Shown: positions 51,733 to 61,180 of the stretch, piece after piece | How the letters are laid out: each line of letters starts with the position of its first letter | Position numbering within the stretch: the first letter of the stretch is position 1 | Assembly: GCF_000212395.1 (NCBI RefSeq) | Contig: NC_015499.1 | Coordinates: forward strand, 1,747,421 to 1,811,420 | Direction: 5' to 3' | DNA: 64,000 nucleotides | From: Thermodesulfobium narugense DSM 14796 | GTDB taxonomy: Bacteria; Thermodesulfobiota; Thermodesulfobiia; Thermodesulfobiales; Thermodesulfobiaceae | Notes under the pieces: model-generated | The model's database searches: none | Seen by the model: the letters and a program-made list of their open reading frames with translations, nothing else | Told to the model about the DNA's origin: nothing | Translations under genes and position numbers: made by a program

Positions 51733-53511
51733 CTAAATCCCCCCTCTCAACAATATAATTACACAGGCAAGAATAAGTATTCCGATAACAAACAGGATCA
51801 TGTAATCCTGCAAGTTTCCTGTCTGAAGCTTCCTTAAAGTTTTGCTTACTGAATAAGTTACCTTTGCGCTACCGTTTACTGTCCCATCAACGACGTAGGT
51901 ATCTATTCCTTTAAAGAATTTTGCAAAAGCCATCATAGGATTTAAAAATAGCCATTCGTAAGCTGTATTTACTATCCTATCTTCAAACTCAACCAATACC
52001 TTTCTGTCAAGGTACATAAACAACTGTAGACCTCTTCTATAAAACCAGTCAAAGTCAAGATTTATAGCCCTCATTTCAGGTGGATAGATGCCTGATAGCA
52101 TAAGCAATGTAAAAGCAAGAGCTGAAAATCCTAACAATTCAACCATCTCCATAACGTGATTTGGAGCATATGGAATATAGTGAACTGGATAAGGAAGTAT
52201 AGAATAAAGTGCCCACGGGTAAACTCCTATTGCTATACAAAGAAACGCAGCTATCCCCATAGCAAGTAGCATGTGAAATGGCGCTTCTTTAGGCCTGAGT
52301 CCCGAATCATGTGAGAAAAAGGCAAAAAATGGAATTTTTATACCAGAATGGTGGAAAACACCAGCAGAGGCAAACAACAGCAAAAACCACGCAATTGTAA
52401 GGCCTTGATGAGCAGATGCTGCAACTATCATAGATTTACTTACAAAACCGCTTGTCAGAGGTACACCAGATATGGATGCAGCTCCAACTATACAAAAGGT
52501 CAAAGTCCACGGCATTGTTCTAAACAGGCCTCCAAGTTCTGTAGCCTTTATCTTTCCTGTCTGTTTTAAAACTGCGCCCATAGACATGAATAGCAGTGCC
52601 TTATAAAGAATGTGTGCAAAAGCATGTGCAACAGTACCGTTTAGCGAAAGTTCAGTTCCTATTCCTATTCCAGTCACCATAAAACCAACCTGGTTGATCA
52701 GAGAATAAGAAAGAACTTTTCTCATATCGTTTTCGATAACAGCAAAGAATATCGGAAAAGCCGTCATTATTACTCCCGCAACAATTAGTATTTCTGTGCC
52801 TGGAAAGGCTCTTGCAAGAGTATAAACTGCAGATTTTGTTGTAAATGCGCTCAAAACTACTGTTCCAGCGTAGCTTGCCTGAGGGTAAGCGTCTGGAAGC
52901 CATGTATGTAAAAGTGGGAATACTGCATTTATACCAAATCCTATTAAAATGAGCAAAGATGCTAAATTTGTTAAACCTAGATAATTAAATGCTATCGAGC
53001 CTGTTTGGTGGAAATGAAGAAGTATCCCTCCCAATAAAAACACGCCGCCAGTAACGTGCATCAAAAGATATCTAAATGAAGCTTTTAAGGAATCTTCCCT
53101 GCCGCCTATTGCCACCAGATAAGACGTTGACAAAGCCTTTATCTCCCAAAAGAAAAACAGCGAAAAGTAATCTCCCGCAAATACTACTCCAAGTGCAGCA
53201 GCCTCTGTTAAAAGCGCTGCTACGTGGTGGCGATAATCATCAAGTCCATAAGCATAAATTGAATTCAATAAGCTTATAATACAAAATATCAATCCAAAAA
53301 CATATGAGAGTTGATCTATTCTCACAGGAGCTAGATCAAGCCCAATAAAGTGAACGTTATAGACAAAGCCTTTAGGCAATATAAAGGCATTAACTAAAGC
53401 TACAGCCGGAACAATAATTATCCACCACTTTAGTACCTTGCCTCTAAGGAAAAGTGCAAAAAACGAGCCTATCAAAAATATTAAAAATGGTGGCATAAAG
53501 CTAATTGTCAT
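51733..53511 (-). CDS. MrpD/NuoL-like antiporter subunit B with C-terminal extension
   Basis: A 592-residue proton-conducting subunit. The core has FGINAVFPLLHTWLPDAYPQASYAG and KVLSYSLINQVGFM, the PF00361 fold, and FFFWEIKALSTSYLV at helix 5. About 130 C-terminal residues beyond the fold end in one helix (QTGNLQDYMILFVIGILIL), like the end of NuoL but without a full lateral helix. The gene overlaps the small membrane protein by 11 bases and nuoM starts directly after. Not a standard NuoL; nearer to MrpD-type proteins of anaerobes. Confidence 0.85.
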   Translation of the reverse strand: MTISFMPPFLIFLIGSFFALFLRGKVLKWWIIIVPAVALVNAFILPKGFVYNVHFIGLDLAPVRIDQLSYVFGLIFCIISLLNSIYAYGLDDYRHHVAALLTEAAALGVVFAGDYFSLFFFWEIKALSTSYLVAIGGREDSLKASFRYLLMHVTGGVFLLGGILLHFHQTGSIAFNYLGLTNLASLLILIGFGINAVFPLLHTWLPDAYPQASYAGTVVLSAFTTKSAVYTLARAFPGTEILIVAGVIMTAFPIFFAVIENDMRKVLSYSLINQVGFMVTGIGIGTELSLNGTVAHAFAHILYKALLFMSMGAVLKQTGKIKATELGGLFRTMPWTLTFCIVGAASISGVPLTSGFVSKSMIVAASAHQGLTIAWFLLLFASAGVFHHSGIKIPFFAFFSHDSGLRPKEAPFHMLLAMGIAAFLCIAIGVYPWALYSILPYPVHYIPYAPNHVMEMVELLGFSALAFTLLMLSGIYPPEMRAINLDFDWFYRRGLQLFMYLDRKVLVEFEDRIVNTAYEWLFLNPMMAFAKFFKGIDTYVVDGTVNGSAKVTYSVSKTLRKLQTGNLQDYMILFVIGILILACVIILLRGGI

Positions 53512-53746
53512 AATAGTCCTCCTTGCGTTTTACAATTGGCCTTAGGATATACTTTGCTGCAAGAACCAAAACTACGCATGCGACGAATCCATAGACAGAA
53601 AAAAAGGAGGGAAATTTCTCAAAGCCATATTCTGCTTCTTTAGGAATTATTAGATCAAGAACAGTAACTATTGCTAAGAAAGAAAACAAAACAATAAGTG
53701 TAATTTTCAAGCTATTTGGCTTTTCAAAAAATTTATATGGATTCAA
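53501..53746 (-). CDS. Small two-helix membrane protein of complex I operon
   Basis: An 81-residue protein with two helices (about 14-33, 47-66) and conserved-looking YGFEKFPSFFSVYGFVACVVLVL and a charged tail KRKEDYYD. Similar small proteins accompany MrpD-like subunits in sulfate reducers, as I recall, without an established role. TTG start with GGGAGG upstream. It may fasten an extra antiporter subunit to the membrane arm. Confidence 0.72.
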   Translation of the reverse strand: MNPYKFFEKPNSLKITLIVLFSFLAIVTVLDLIIPKEAEYGFEKFPSFFSVYGFVACVVLVLAAKYILRPIVKRKEDYYDN

Positions 53747-53769
53747 CTCTTTGCCTCCCTTCCTTATAA

Positions 53770-53922
53770 TTAGTGGTGTGAAACAATTCTATAATTTCCA
53801 TTTAACAAAATGTAACTAAGGTACAATACTCCTATAATAAATGCTATCGCAAAAACAAGTGGAAAGCCTGGTTTAGGATCGTGCTTTAACTCCATCAAAG
53901 GCTCCTCGTGATCCTCTTTCAT
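53770..53922 (-). CDS. Small single-helix membrane protein of complex I operon (50 aa)
   Basis: A short gene after a strong AAGGAGGG site. MKEDHEEP start, charged for 20 residues, then PGFPLVFAIAFIIGVLYLSY as one transmembrane helix and a short tail ending VSHH. The acidic N-terminus would face the cytosol. Between two antiporter genes, in the same direction with short gaps, it is very likely an accessory subunit. No family is recognised. Confidence 0.65.
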   Translation of the reverse strand: MKEDHEEPLMELKHDPKPGFPLVFAIAFIIGVLYLSYILLNGNYRIVSHH

Positions 53923-53961
53923 AAAACCCTCCTTGAATTAAAACTCATAAATTTATCTATC

Positions 53962-55440
53962 CTAAAACCCAGCAAGAACCATTCTTGCAAGATGTAAAAA
54001 TATACCCGGAAACCAACCTAACAAGATGCTAATAATAGCCGTTATAAGTAACGGAACAGCCATAAATGGATTTTCTATAATGTTTTTCGTATAGTGATGG
54101 GAATGGTTATCAACTTTCTCCTTTTCAAAAAATGCCTTATAAGCAACAGGCAAGAAATAACCAGCATTCAATACCGTGCTAAGGAGAAATACAAACAAAA
54201 GAATTGTAGAGTGCATCTCCATAGTTCCGTTTAAAAGGAACCACTTTGAAATAAATCCGCCTGACGAGGGAATTCCTATCATGCTCAAAGACCCTATAAA
54301 AAATGCTGTCATTGTTATAGGCATTCTCTTAGCAAGACCACTTAATTGACTGACCTCTGTCTTGTGTGAACAAACAATTATAGAGCCTGCACAGAAAAAT
54401 AAGGTAATCTTAGCAAACGCGTGGGTAGTAATGTGAAAAATAGCGCCCATAATTGCGCTTGGAGTTAGCATAAAAGCGCCCAAAAGGATGTATGACAACT
54501 GACTTATTGTCGAGTATGCAAGCCTTGCTTTCAAATTATCTCTCGTAAGAGCTATGATAGAGGCAACAGTGATAGTAAATGCTGCCATAAAAATTGCCAC
54601 ATCTCTTCCCCACAAAGTAGCCAAAGTCTGAGCACCAAATATAAAAAGTGTAACTCTCAGCACTGTGAAAACGCCCGTCTTTACAACTGCCACAGCATGC
54701 AAAAGCGCACTAACAGGAGTTGGAGCTACCATTGCAGCGGGAAGCCACCCGTGAAGCGGCATGATTGCACACTTTGCAAAACCGTATATAAACATTAAGT
54801 ATAAAATTGAAAGCAAAACTTTTTGGGCAATAGCTGCTTGAGGAAAGATGCCTCCGTAATGAAATTCTAAAGTACCTGCAAGATTGTAAGTTATTACTAT
54901 TGCAGCCACCAAAAGAAGCTTAGCAGCACCCAAAAGATATATAACATACTTTCTTGAACCCCTTTTTGCTTCATCGTCCGTTCCGTGACCAACTAATGGA
55001 TATGTTGCAAGGGTAAGCGCCTCATAAAAAAGAAACATAGAAAATAAGTTTGCAGAAAACGCTACGCCCATTGTTGTGGAAAGAGCTACTGCAAAAAACG
55101 AAAAATATCTGGTCTGATTAAGTTCTTTGTGACCTCGCATATAACCAATAGAATAAAAAGTTGTCAATATCCACAAGAAGGATGCGCCAACAGCAAATAA
55201 AAAGCCTAAGGCGTCAACCCTAAAAGAAAATGAAATTCCAGGCAAAAGCTGAAATAACGTAAAATGATAGTCTTTCCCTTGCAAAACTGATGGCAATAGC
55301 GACAAAACAAGCAAAAACATTATTACGCTAGCAAGTACTGACCAAAACTCTCTTAGGTTTCTATTTCTTTCACCACTATAAAAGATTAGTGGAATTGCAA
55401 GTAAAGGTGTTAATATTATTATTAGAGGTAAATATTCCAT
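53962..55440 (-). CDS. MrpD/NuoL-like antiporter subunit A
   Basis: A 492-residue antiporter-like subunit of 14 helices. YGFAKCAIMPLHGWLPAAMVAPTPVSALLHAVAVVKTG carries the key His/Lys channel residues (split here by function: PLHGWLP loop and AVAVVKTG helix). FLFYEALTLATYPLV contains the helix-5 glutamate. It takes the place where nuoL normally sits, but it lacks the NuoL C-terminal lateral helix and resembles cation/proton antiporter subunit D. The start follows the nuoK stop by three bases. Confidence 0.86.
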   Translation of the reverse strand: MEYLPLIIILTPLLAIPLIFYSGERNRNLREFWSVLASVIMFLLVLSLLPSVLQGKDYHFTLFQLLPGISFSFRVDALGFLFAVGASFLWILTTFYSIGYMRGHKELNQTRYFSFFAVALSTTMGVAFSANLFSMFLFYEALTLATYPLVGHGTDDEAKRGSRKYVIYLLGAAKLLLVAAIVITYNLAGTLEFHYGGIFPQAAIAQKVLLSILYLMFIYGFAKCAIMPLHGWLPAAMVAPTPVSALLHAVAVVKTGVFTVLRVTLFIFGAQTLATLWGRDVAIFMAAFTITVASIIALTRDNLKARLAYSTISQLSYILLGAFMLTPSAIMGAIFHITTHAFAKITLFFCAGSIIVCSHKTEVSQLSGLAKRMPITMTAFFIGSLSMIGIPSSGGFISKWFLLNGTMEMHSTILLFVFLLSTVLNAGYFLPVAYKAFFEKEKVDNHSHHYTKNIIENPFMAVPLLITAIISILLGWFPGIFLHLARMVLAGF

Positions 55441-55443
55441 GCT

Positions 55444-55746
55444 CTAACCTCTCATATCCTTAAATAGATCTATCTTTACAGTCTTCTTAAGTCTATATCC
55501 GTTTATTAAGAGAGCAAGACCTGTAGCCATTCCTGCGCCAGCATTAGCAATGATCAAAAGGGCAATAACCTGTCCCATAAAGTCTTGCATGTAGTGGCTC
55601 AATGAAATTAGTGTAATGTTTACCGCATTTAACATTAGTTCTACACAAAGTAGCATCATAATAATGCTGCGTCTTGTCATAAAGCCAATCAAACCTATCG
55701 CAAAAATTGTGGCTGCAAGTATCAGATACGCATTTAATGGCACCAT
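55444..55746 (-). CDS. nuoK: Complex I subunit NuoK
   Basis: A 100-residue three-helix protein; MLLCVELMLNAVNITLI carries the membrane glutamate of helix 2 used in proton transfer. Adjacent to nuoJ without a gap. Confidence 0.95.
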   Translation of the reverse strand: MVPLNAYLILAATIFAIGLIGFMTRRSIIMMLLCVELMLNAVNITLISLSHYMQDFMGQVIALLIIANAGAGMATGLALLINGYRLKKTVKIDLFKDMRG

Positions 55747-56262
55747 CTACTCATCACTCCTTTTTCCGGCCAGGACTATAGCAGCAATCATTGGAACGAA
55801 AAGCACTACGCCCATAATAATAAGCGGCAAGTTGGCCTCAGAATAAAAAATTTGTCCCAAAAGTTTCGCGTCCGAAACTTTATTTACTAGGTCTATAGAA
55901 AATTTTCCTGTAGTATTCAAATAGGAAGTCTGAAGCACAATTGCTAATACGCCTAAGACGCAAAAAACAAGGAATGCTTTTGGGATTGACAAAGAGCTTA
56001 CATCACTAAGGTGATCTTCGTGCTTTACGTTCAAAAGCATAATTACAAAGATTAACATTACAAGTATTGCTCCAGCGTATACTATCATCTGAATCATAGC
56101 AAAGAATTCAGCATTCAAAAAAAGATATATTCCTGAGATATGTACAAATAAAAGAAGTGTCCACAAGACTGCATGTATATAATTTTTTCTGGTAATTACA
56201 ATCAAAGATATAACTATAGAAGCCAGGGCAAAGTATGAAAAGAACAAAACTGGTACACTCAT
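55747..56262 (-). CDS. nuoJ: Complex I subunit NuoJ
   Basis: A 171-residue subunit with five helices; MIQMIVYAGAILVMLIFVIMLL is the conserved third helix, whose bulge couples quinone reduction to pumping. ATGA overlap with nuoH upstream; nuoK follows directly. Confidence 0.94.
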   Translation of the reverse strand: MSVPVLFFSYFALASIVISLIVITRKNYIHAVLWTLLLFVHISGIYLFLNAEFFAMIQMIVYAGAILVMLIFVIMLLNVKHEDHLSDVSSLSIPKAFLVFCVLGVLAIVLQTSYLNTTGKFSIDLVNKVSDAKLLGQIFYSEANLPLIIMGVVLFVPMIAAIVLAGKRSDE

Positions 56263-57260
56263 GGCAAGAACACCTTCTTTATAATCATAATAATAAACAA
56301 GTTTGTTAGGCTAAGAGGTAGCAAAAACTTCCAACCAATCTTAAGTAATTGATCGAATCTGTATCTTGGAACAGTACCTCTTACCCATATATAGAAAAAC
56401 ATAAAAAAATAAACTTTAAGTAAAAACCAAACAATGCCCGGCACTAAGTTTAGAAATGGCAAAAGAGAAGTTAAAAATGGCGGAAGTGTCCAACCGCCCA
56501 AGAAACAAATAGTAAGCATTGATGACATAACATACATTGCTGAATACTCTGCCAGGAAAAATAAACCCCATCTAAAACCAGAATACTCAGTCAAGTATCC
56601 AGCAACCAGCTCTGTTTCTGCTTCAGGTAAATCAAAAGGAGTTCTGTTAGTTTCTGCAAACGCACAAACAAGAAAAACAAAAAAACCAATTATTTGAGGA
56701 AATATAAACATTCCCCAGGGCAGTTTTTCTTGAGCGTACACAATATCAGAAAGATTAAGAGAGCCAGACATAATCAAGACTGCAAGAAGTGCAACGCCCA
56801 TTGGTATTTCGTAACTTATTATCTGTGCACTGGATCTAAGAGAACCTAGAAATGCATACTTTGAGTTGGAAGACCAACCTGCAATAATTATTCCATATAT
56901 CCCCAAAGATCCCATAGCCAGAACAAGAAGCAAGCCTACGTTTATATTTGCCAATACCCACCCCGCAGCATATGGGATAACTGAAAAGGACGTCATAACG
57001 CAGGTTACTACTATTACAGGAGCAATTGTAAACAAAACCTTATCTGCTCCATATGGGATATTATCTTCTTTAAAAAAGAGTTTTATAAGATCTGCAAAAG
57101 GCTGAAATAGACCCAAAGGTCCTACTTCCGTGGGTCCAAGTCTTGCCTGAATGTGTCCTAGAATCTTTCTTTCAAAATACACTGCATAAGCAACGTGAAG
57201 CAACAAAACTCCTAGAACTATTGCAACCTTAACAATCAGAATAATAAGGTCTAACAGCAT
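56259..57260 (-). CDS. nuoH: Complex I subunit NuoH
   Basis: A 333-residue subunit with eight helices that forms the quinone channel with NuoB and NuoD. ERKILGHIQARLGPTEVGP in the first loop and ETNRTPFDLPEAETELVAGY in the third are the family signatures, with the acid cluster that relays protons. Two bases separate it from nuoC. Confidence 0.96.
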   Translation of the reverse strand: MLLDLIILIVKVAIVLGVLLLHVAYAVYFERKILGHIQARLGPTEVGPLGLFQPFADLIKLFFKEDNIPYGADKVLFTIAPVIVVTCVMTSFSVIPYAAGWVLANINVGLLLVLAMGSLGIYGIIIAGWSSNSKYAFLGSLRSSAQIISYEIPMGVALLAVLIMSGSLNLSDIVYAQEKLPWGMFIFPQIIGFFVFLVCAFAETNRTPFDLPEAETELVAGYLTEYSGFRWGLFFLAEYSAMYVMSSMLTICFLGGWTLPPFLTSLLPFLNLVPGIVWFLLKVYFFMFFYIWVRGTVPRYRFDQLLKIGWKFLLPLSLTNLFIIMIIKKVFLP

Positions 57261-57262
57261 AT

Positions 57263-57799
57263 CTAACCTCCTCTCCTGACTTCATATTTAGAGAGGCTTT
57301 GAACTTTCTTGAGAAGCTTTTCGTGATCTTCCCAAACTCCTATGCCCTTAAGAGGATAATCTTTCCTTAGCGGATGCCCGACCCAATTGTCTGGCATAAA
57401 AACTCTCCTTAGGTTAGGATGGCCTCTAAATTTTATCCCGAACATATCATAACACTCACATTCGTGCCAATTTGCCCCCTTAAAGATACAGGTAAGACTG
57501 TTTACTTCCATATCATCTTCTGGAACCTGAATCTTCACTCTGATCCTATGCTTGAACTTAATAGAATAAAGGTTATAAACTACTTCGTACCTAACATCCC
57601 TTAATTTATAATAGTCAACCCCGCATAGATCAGCTAGGTGATCAAATTTTAAATTCTCGTGCTCTTTTAGAAAGAGAATAACTTCAGTATTGTCATCCTT
57701 TGGAACGCTAATGCTAAGCTGACCAAAATTAATTTCTTCAGATAATATTCTTTCTTTGAATTCATCTTTAACCACTTTCAAGATTTCTTCCACAGTCAT
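57263..57799 (-). CDS. nuoC: Complex I subunit NuoC
   Basis: A 178-residue 30-kDa-type subunit of the peripheral arm. NWHECECYDMFGIKFRGHPNLRR and the LRKDYPL signature are present. It is not fused to NuoD. Unusually it lies after nuoA rather than between nuoB and nuoD. ATGA overlap with nuoA. Confidence 0.94.
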   Translation of the reverse strand: MTVEEILKVVKDEFKERILSEEINFGQLSISVPKDDNTEVILFLKEHENLKFDHLADLCGVDYYKLRDVRYEVVYNLYSIKFKHRIRVKIQVPEDDMEVNSLTCIFKGANWHECECYDMFGIKFRGHPNLRRVFMPDNWVGHPLRKDYPLKGIGVWEDHEKLLKKVQSLSKYEVRRGG

Positions 57800-58188
57800 T
57801 GCCTCTTCCTCCTATGATACATATCAAATGCGCCCTTTTTCCAGTCATAAATATAACCAGCAATAAGTATTGCTATAAATATCAATACGCTAATCATAGC
57901 TACAGAAGAAATGTTATCAAAGTTTATCGCCCAAGGATAAAGAAATGCAATTTCAACGTCAAATACTACAAATAGCATAGCAATAACGTAAAACTTTACC
58001 GAAAATCTCTCACCTGTTTCGCCTATTGGATCGTTTCCAGACTCGTACGGTATCAAGGATTCAGAGTATCTTCTCTTTAGTCTAAAAAAGCTTCCAAAAA
58101 CTAAGATTCCAACTGCAAAAAGAAAGGCAGCAATCATCATAAATAAAACTGGCAAGTACCCTATAGGAACATATGATCCCGGCATCAT
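57796..58188 (-). CDS. nuoA: Complex I subunit NuoA
   Basis: A 130-residue, three-helix subunit; YESGNDPIGE and FYVIAMLFVVFDVEIAFLYPW are diagnostic (the loop binds near the quinone site). ATGA overlaps with nuoI before and nuoC after. Confidence 0.96.
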   Translation of the reverse strand: MMPGSYVPIGYLPVLFMMIAAFLFAVGILVFGSFFRLKRRYSESLIPYESGNDPIGETGERFSVKFYVIAMLFVVFDVEIAFLYPWAINFDNISSVAMISVLIFIAILIAGYIYDWKKGAFDMYHRRKRQ

Positions 58189-58763
58189 GATGCGATCTCC
58201 TCGTTCTTTTTCTTGATTTCGATTGGCTTCTCATTTCTCTTTTGGGGAGTAAGCATCTTTTCAGGCATTCCAGGTGGTCTCCAAAACTTGTTAAAATAAA
58301 ATTCACCTGGATAATTGGCCAAAAAATCATCCCAGTTAGAAAGAAGCTTATCTTTGTTAAACAAAAGATCTGATCTTTTGTCTCCCAGATATTCATATTC
58401 TTCAGTCAAAACAAGTGCATTTACTGGACAAACCTCTACACAATAGCCACAGTAAATACATCTTGTGGCATCTATAGAATATTCCTTTAATACTCTTGCA
58501 TTATTTTCATCTTTACCCACTTCAACTTTTATACAGTTTGACGGGCAAACAGTTTTACACCTCAAACACATGATGCAGCGTTCTTTAAGTTTATCTGGAT
58601 CTCTTACAAGAGCCTGTCTGCCCCTAAAACCTGGAAATGGCTGCCTTTTTACATGTGGATAAAGTCTAGTAACAGGTTTTTTCAGCATAGTTCTAAAAGT
58701 TACAGAAAGTCCCCTAAACCATTCTACTAAAAGCACATCTCTAATTAATTTTTGTATCTTCAT
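58185..58763 (-). CDS. nuoI: Complex I ferredoxin-type subunit NuoI
   Basis: A 192-residue peripheral-arm protein with two 4Fe-4S motifs, CIMCLRCKTVCPSNC and CIYCGYCVEVCPVNA, carrying electrons to the NuoB cluster. Without NuoE/F/G in the operon, NuoI may take electrons directly from ferredoxin or a partner module. Four-base overlaps on both sides. Confidence 0.95.
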   Translation of the reverse strand: MKIQKLIRDVLLVEWFRGLSVTFRTMLKKPVTRLYPHVKRQPFPGFRGRQALVRDPDKLKERCIMCLRCKTVCPSNCIKVEVGKDENNARVLKEYSIDATRCIYCGYCVEVCPVNALVLTEEYEYLGDKRSDLLFNKDKLLSNWDDFLANYPGEFYFNKFWRPPGMPEKMLTPQKRNEKPIEIKKKNEEIAS

Positions 58764-60010
58764 TTATCCGACTCCCCTAAGACAATATCGATAGAACCTA
58801 TAATTGCAATAATATCTGCTACCATGTGGCCAATTGACAAAACTGGCATTGCAGAAATGTGCACAAAAGAAGGAGTTCTAAGCCTTAATCTATATGGCTT
58901 TCCAGAACCATCGCTTACAACATAAATGCCAAGTTCACCCTTTGGCACCTCTACAGCGCTATACAAATCACCAGTATTTATCATCTTTCTCTCTTTTGAA
59001 AGCGTTATAAAAGCGCTTGCAACGCTTCCTGCCGCCTCAACCTGTCTAGGAGGCGTTGGGATTACTAGGTCAGGAGTATCATCGCTAACTGTTTCTCCAT
59101 CAGGGAGCTGATCCAAAAGTTGTTTAATTATCTCATTAGACTGCCTTAACTCTTCCATCCTGCAAAGATATCTATCGTAAACGTCTCCGTTTTTACCTGT
59201 CGGAACATAAAATTTTACATATGGATAGGCGTCATAAGGCTGGTCTCTCCTAAGATCATAATCCACTCCTGAGCCTCTAAGACAAGGTCCAGTAAGACCC
59301 CAGTTAAGAGCATCTTCAGCCGAAATCTGTGCAATTCCGATGGTTCTCTCCATCCATATAGGATTTTTGGTAAGAAGCGTTTCATATTCTTGTACCTTTG
59401 AAGGAAATACTTTTGTAAACTCTCTTAGACTTTGAACGAATTCAGGGCTAATATCACACCTTACCCCACCAATTCTTGCAAAATTTGTAAGTAGTCTTGC
59501 ACCTACGGTCATTTCAAAGAGATCCAAAAGCCACTCTCTTTCTCTAAAACAATAGGTAAAGATAGTCATTGCTCCTATATCTAGCGCATGAGTAGCAAGC
59601 CATAAAAGATGGCTACATATCCTTGACATCTCACAGAAAATAGTTCTTATAAATTTTGCCCTAATGGGCGCTTCAATTCCAAATAGTTTCTCAATAGCAA
59701 TGGCGTAAGCGGTGTTATTGGCTGGACTTGATATATAGTCTAACCTATCTGTAAGAGGAAGTGCCTGAGCGTAGGTTTTTGATTCCATTAGTTTTTCTAT
59801 TCCTCTGTGTAAATAACCTATGTGAGGCTCCATGCCAACTATTTCTTCACCGTCAAGTCTAAGCACCAATCTAAGCACACCGTGGGTTGCAGGGTGTTGA
59901 GGTCCCATGTTCAGGATCATCTCTTTTGTATCGAGATTCTCCTCAGCTTCAGGAAGTATACACACGTTTTGATCTGTTAAAATTTGTTCTTTAATATCCT
60001 TTATCTCCAT
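58760..60010 (-). CDS. nuoD: Complex I 49-kDa-type subunit NuoD
   Basis: A 416-residue subunit of the quinone-reduction site, descended from NiFe-hydrogenase large subunits. [20 protein letters not shown] and [16 protein letters not shown] are diagnostic; the hydrogenase cysteines are absent as expected. The ATG at 60010 overlaps the end of nuoB by 10 bases, with GGGGAGC upstream; longer in-frame starts lie inside nuoB. Confidence 0.96.
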   Translation of the reverse strand: MEIKDIKEQILTDQNVCILPEAEENLDTKEMILNMGPQHPATHGVLRLVLRLDGEEIVGMEPHIGYLHRGIEKLMESKTYAQALPLTDRLDYISSPANNTAYAIAIEKLFGIEAPIRAKFIRTIFCEMSRICSHLLWLATHALDIGAMTIFTYCFREREWLLDLFEMTVGARLLTNFARIGGVRCDISPEFVQSLREFTKVFPSKVQEYETLLTKNPIWMERTIGIAQISAEDALNWGLTGPCLRGSGVDYDLRRDQPYDAYPYVKFYVPTGKNGDVYDRYLCRMEELRQSNEIIKQLLDQLPDGETVSDDTPDLVIPTPPRQVEAAGSVASAFITLSKERKMINTGDLYSAVEVPKGELGIYVVSDGSGKPYRLRLRTPSFVHISAMPVLSIGHMVADIIAIIGSIDIVLGESDK

Positions 60011-60537
60011 GCTCCCCATACCATCCTTTCCTTCTTTATTTTTTGCTGGAGATATAAGAGAGCATGTAACAATGCTTCGGGTCTTGGAGGACATCCAGGA
60101 AGATACACGTCAACAGGAACAACCTGATCTACTCCTTGTAAAACTGAATAGGTGTTAAAAATTCCGCCGCTATTTGCACAACTGCCCATTGATATAACAT
60201 ATCTTGGCTGCGGCATTTGATCATATACCCTTCTTAAAACAGGAGCCATTTTCAAAGTTACCGTTCCAGCAACAATCATAAGATCCGCCTGTCTGGGTGA
60301 TGCCCTAAACAGGATGCCAAATCTGTCAAGGTCGTTGTGCGGTGCACCTACAGCCATCATCTCAATAGCGCAACATGCAAGACCAAAGGTCATAGGCCAC
60401 AACGAAGATACTCTTCCCCAGTTGACGACCCAATTAATCGCCTTGTCAATAGGAGAGACAATGGCGTTCGCTGCTGGAATTGCTTTCACCCCATCAGCAA
60501 TCTCTATTTCTCTTTCCTTAACCCCGTTTTCGCTCAT
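60001..60537 (-). CDS. nuoB: Complex I subunit NuoB
   Basis: A 178-residue subunit holding cluster N2. The cluster ligands are the tandem Cys55-Cys56 ([11 protein letters not shown]) and cysteines in MGSCANSGG and [15 protein letters not shown]. It has a 30-residue N-terminal extension. First gene of the operon, before nuoD; GGAGG site upstream. Confidence 0.96.
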   Translation of the reverse strand: MSENGVKEREIEIADGVKAIPAANAIVSPIDKAINWVVNWGRVSSLWPMTFGLACCAIEMMAVGAPHNDLDRFGILFRASPRQADLMIVAGTVTLKMAPVLRRVYDQMPQPRYVISMGSCANSGGIFNTYSVLQGVDQVVPVDVYLPGCPPRPEALLHALLYLQQKIKKERMVWGAWR

Positions 60538-60638
60538 ATCAACCTCCTTGACAGTTACTAAAAATTAACTACGTATAAAATAACATTAAGCAATAAAAAC
60601 TTTAAAATATTAACATTTATAATACTATCACTTTAGAG

Positions 60639-61145
60639 TTATTTTTTCAAAGGTGATATATCTTTCGCAAATTTTTCTCTTTTAATTTGTGATGCCTCGC
60701 TAGGAGATACGAATTTCAAAGCACCTGTAGTACATCCAGTAACGCATGCAGGCTCTAACCCCTGGTCAATCCTATCCATACAAAAATCGCACTTCATAAC
60801 TTTGCCCGTCTCTGAATTCCATTGAGGAACTCCCCATGGGCAAGCAGTAATACAGTTTTTACAACCCACACATAGGTCTTGATTAACGTAAACAATGCCA
60901 TCTTTTGCTCTTTTTGTCATTGCGCCAGTGGGGCATGCATACACACACCATGGTTTTTCACAATGAAAACAGGGCATAAATACAAAGTGCATTCTAGGAA
61001 CGCCTTTTACTACCTGAGGACCAGTTGGCACTATTCTACAAAGCTTTGCGCCTTCTGGAGCGTTATTCTTGGTCTTGCAGTGAAGCTCACAGGCATAACA
61101 ACCTATGCATCTCTTCTGATCTTGAAATATATAATACTTTCCCAC
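60639..61145 (-). CDS. Four-cluster ferredoxin subunit (DmsB/PsrB type)
   Basis: A 168-residue electron-transfer subunit with four cysteine groups: CIGCYACELHC, CFHCEKPWCVYACP, CVGCKNCITACP and CDFCMDRI with CVTGC. It would pass electrons to or from the molybdopterin subunit encoded upstream. No TAT or Sec signal, so it should stay in the cytosol. The gene lies 35 bases after the catalytic gene and 101 bases before nuoB, in the same direction. Confidence 0.92.
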   Translation of the reverse strand: MGKYYIFQDQKRCIGCYACELHCKTKNNAPEGAKLCRIVPTGPQVVKGVPRMHFVFMPCFHCEKPWCVYACPTGAMTKRAKDGIVYVNQDLCVGCKNCITACPWGVPQWNSETGKVMKCDFCMDRIDQGLEPACVTGCTTGALKFVSPSEASQIKREKFAKDISPLKK

Positions 61146-61180
61146 ATTACTCCTCCAAAATTTTTTTATTTATACTTATA

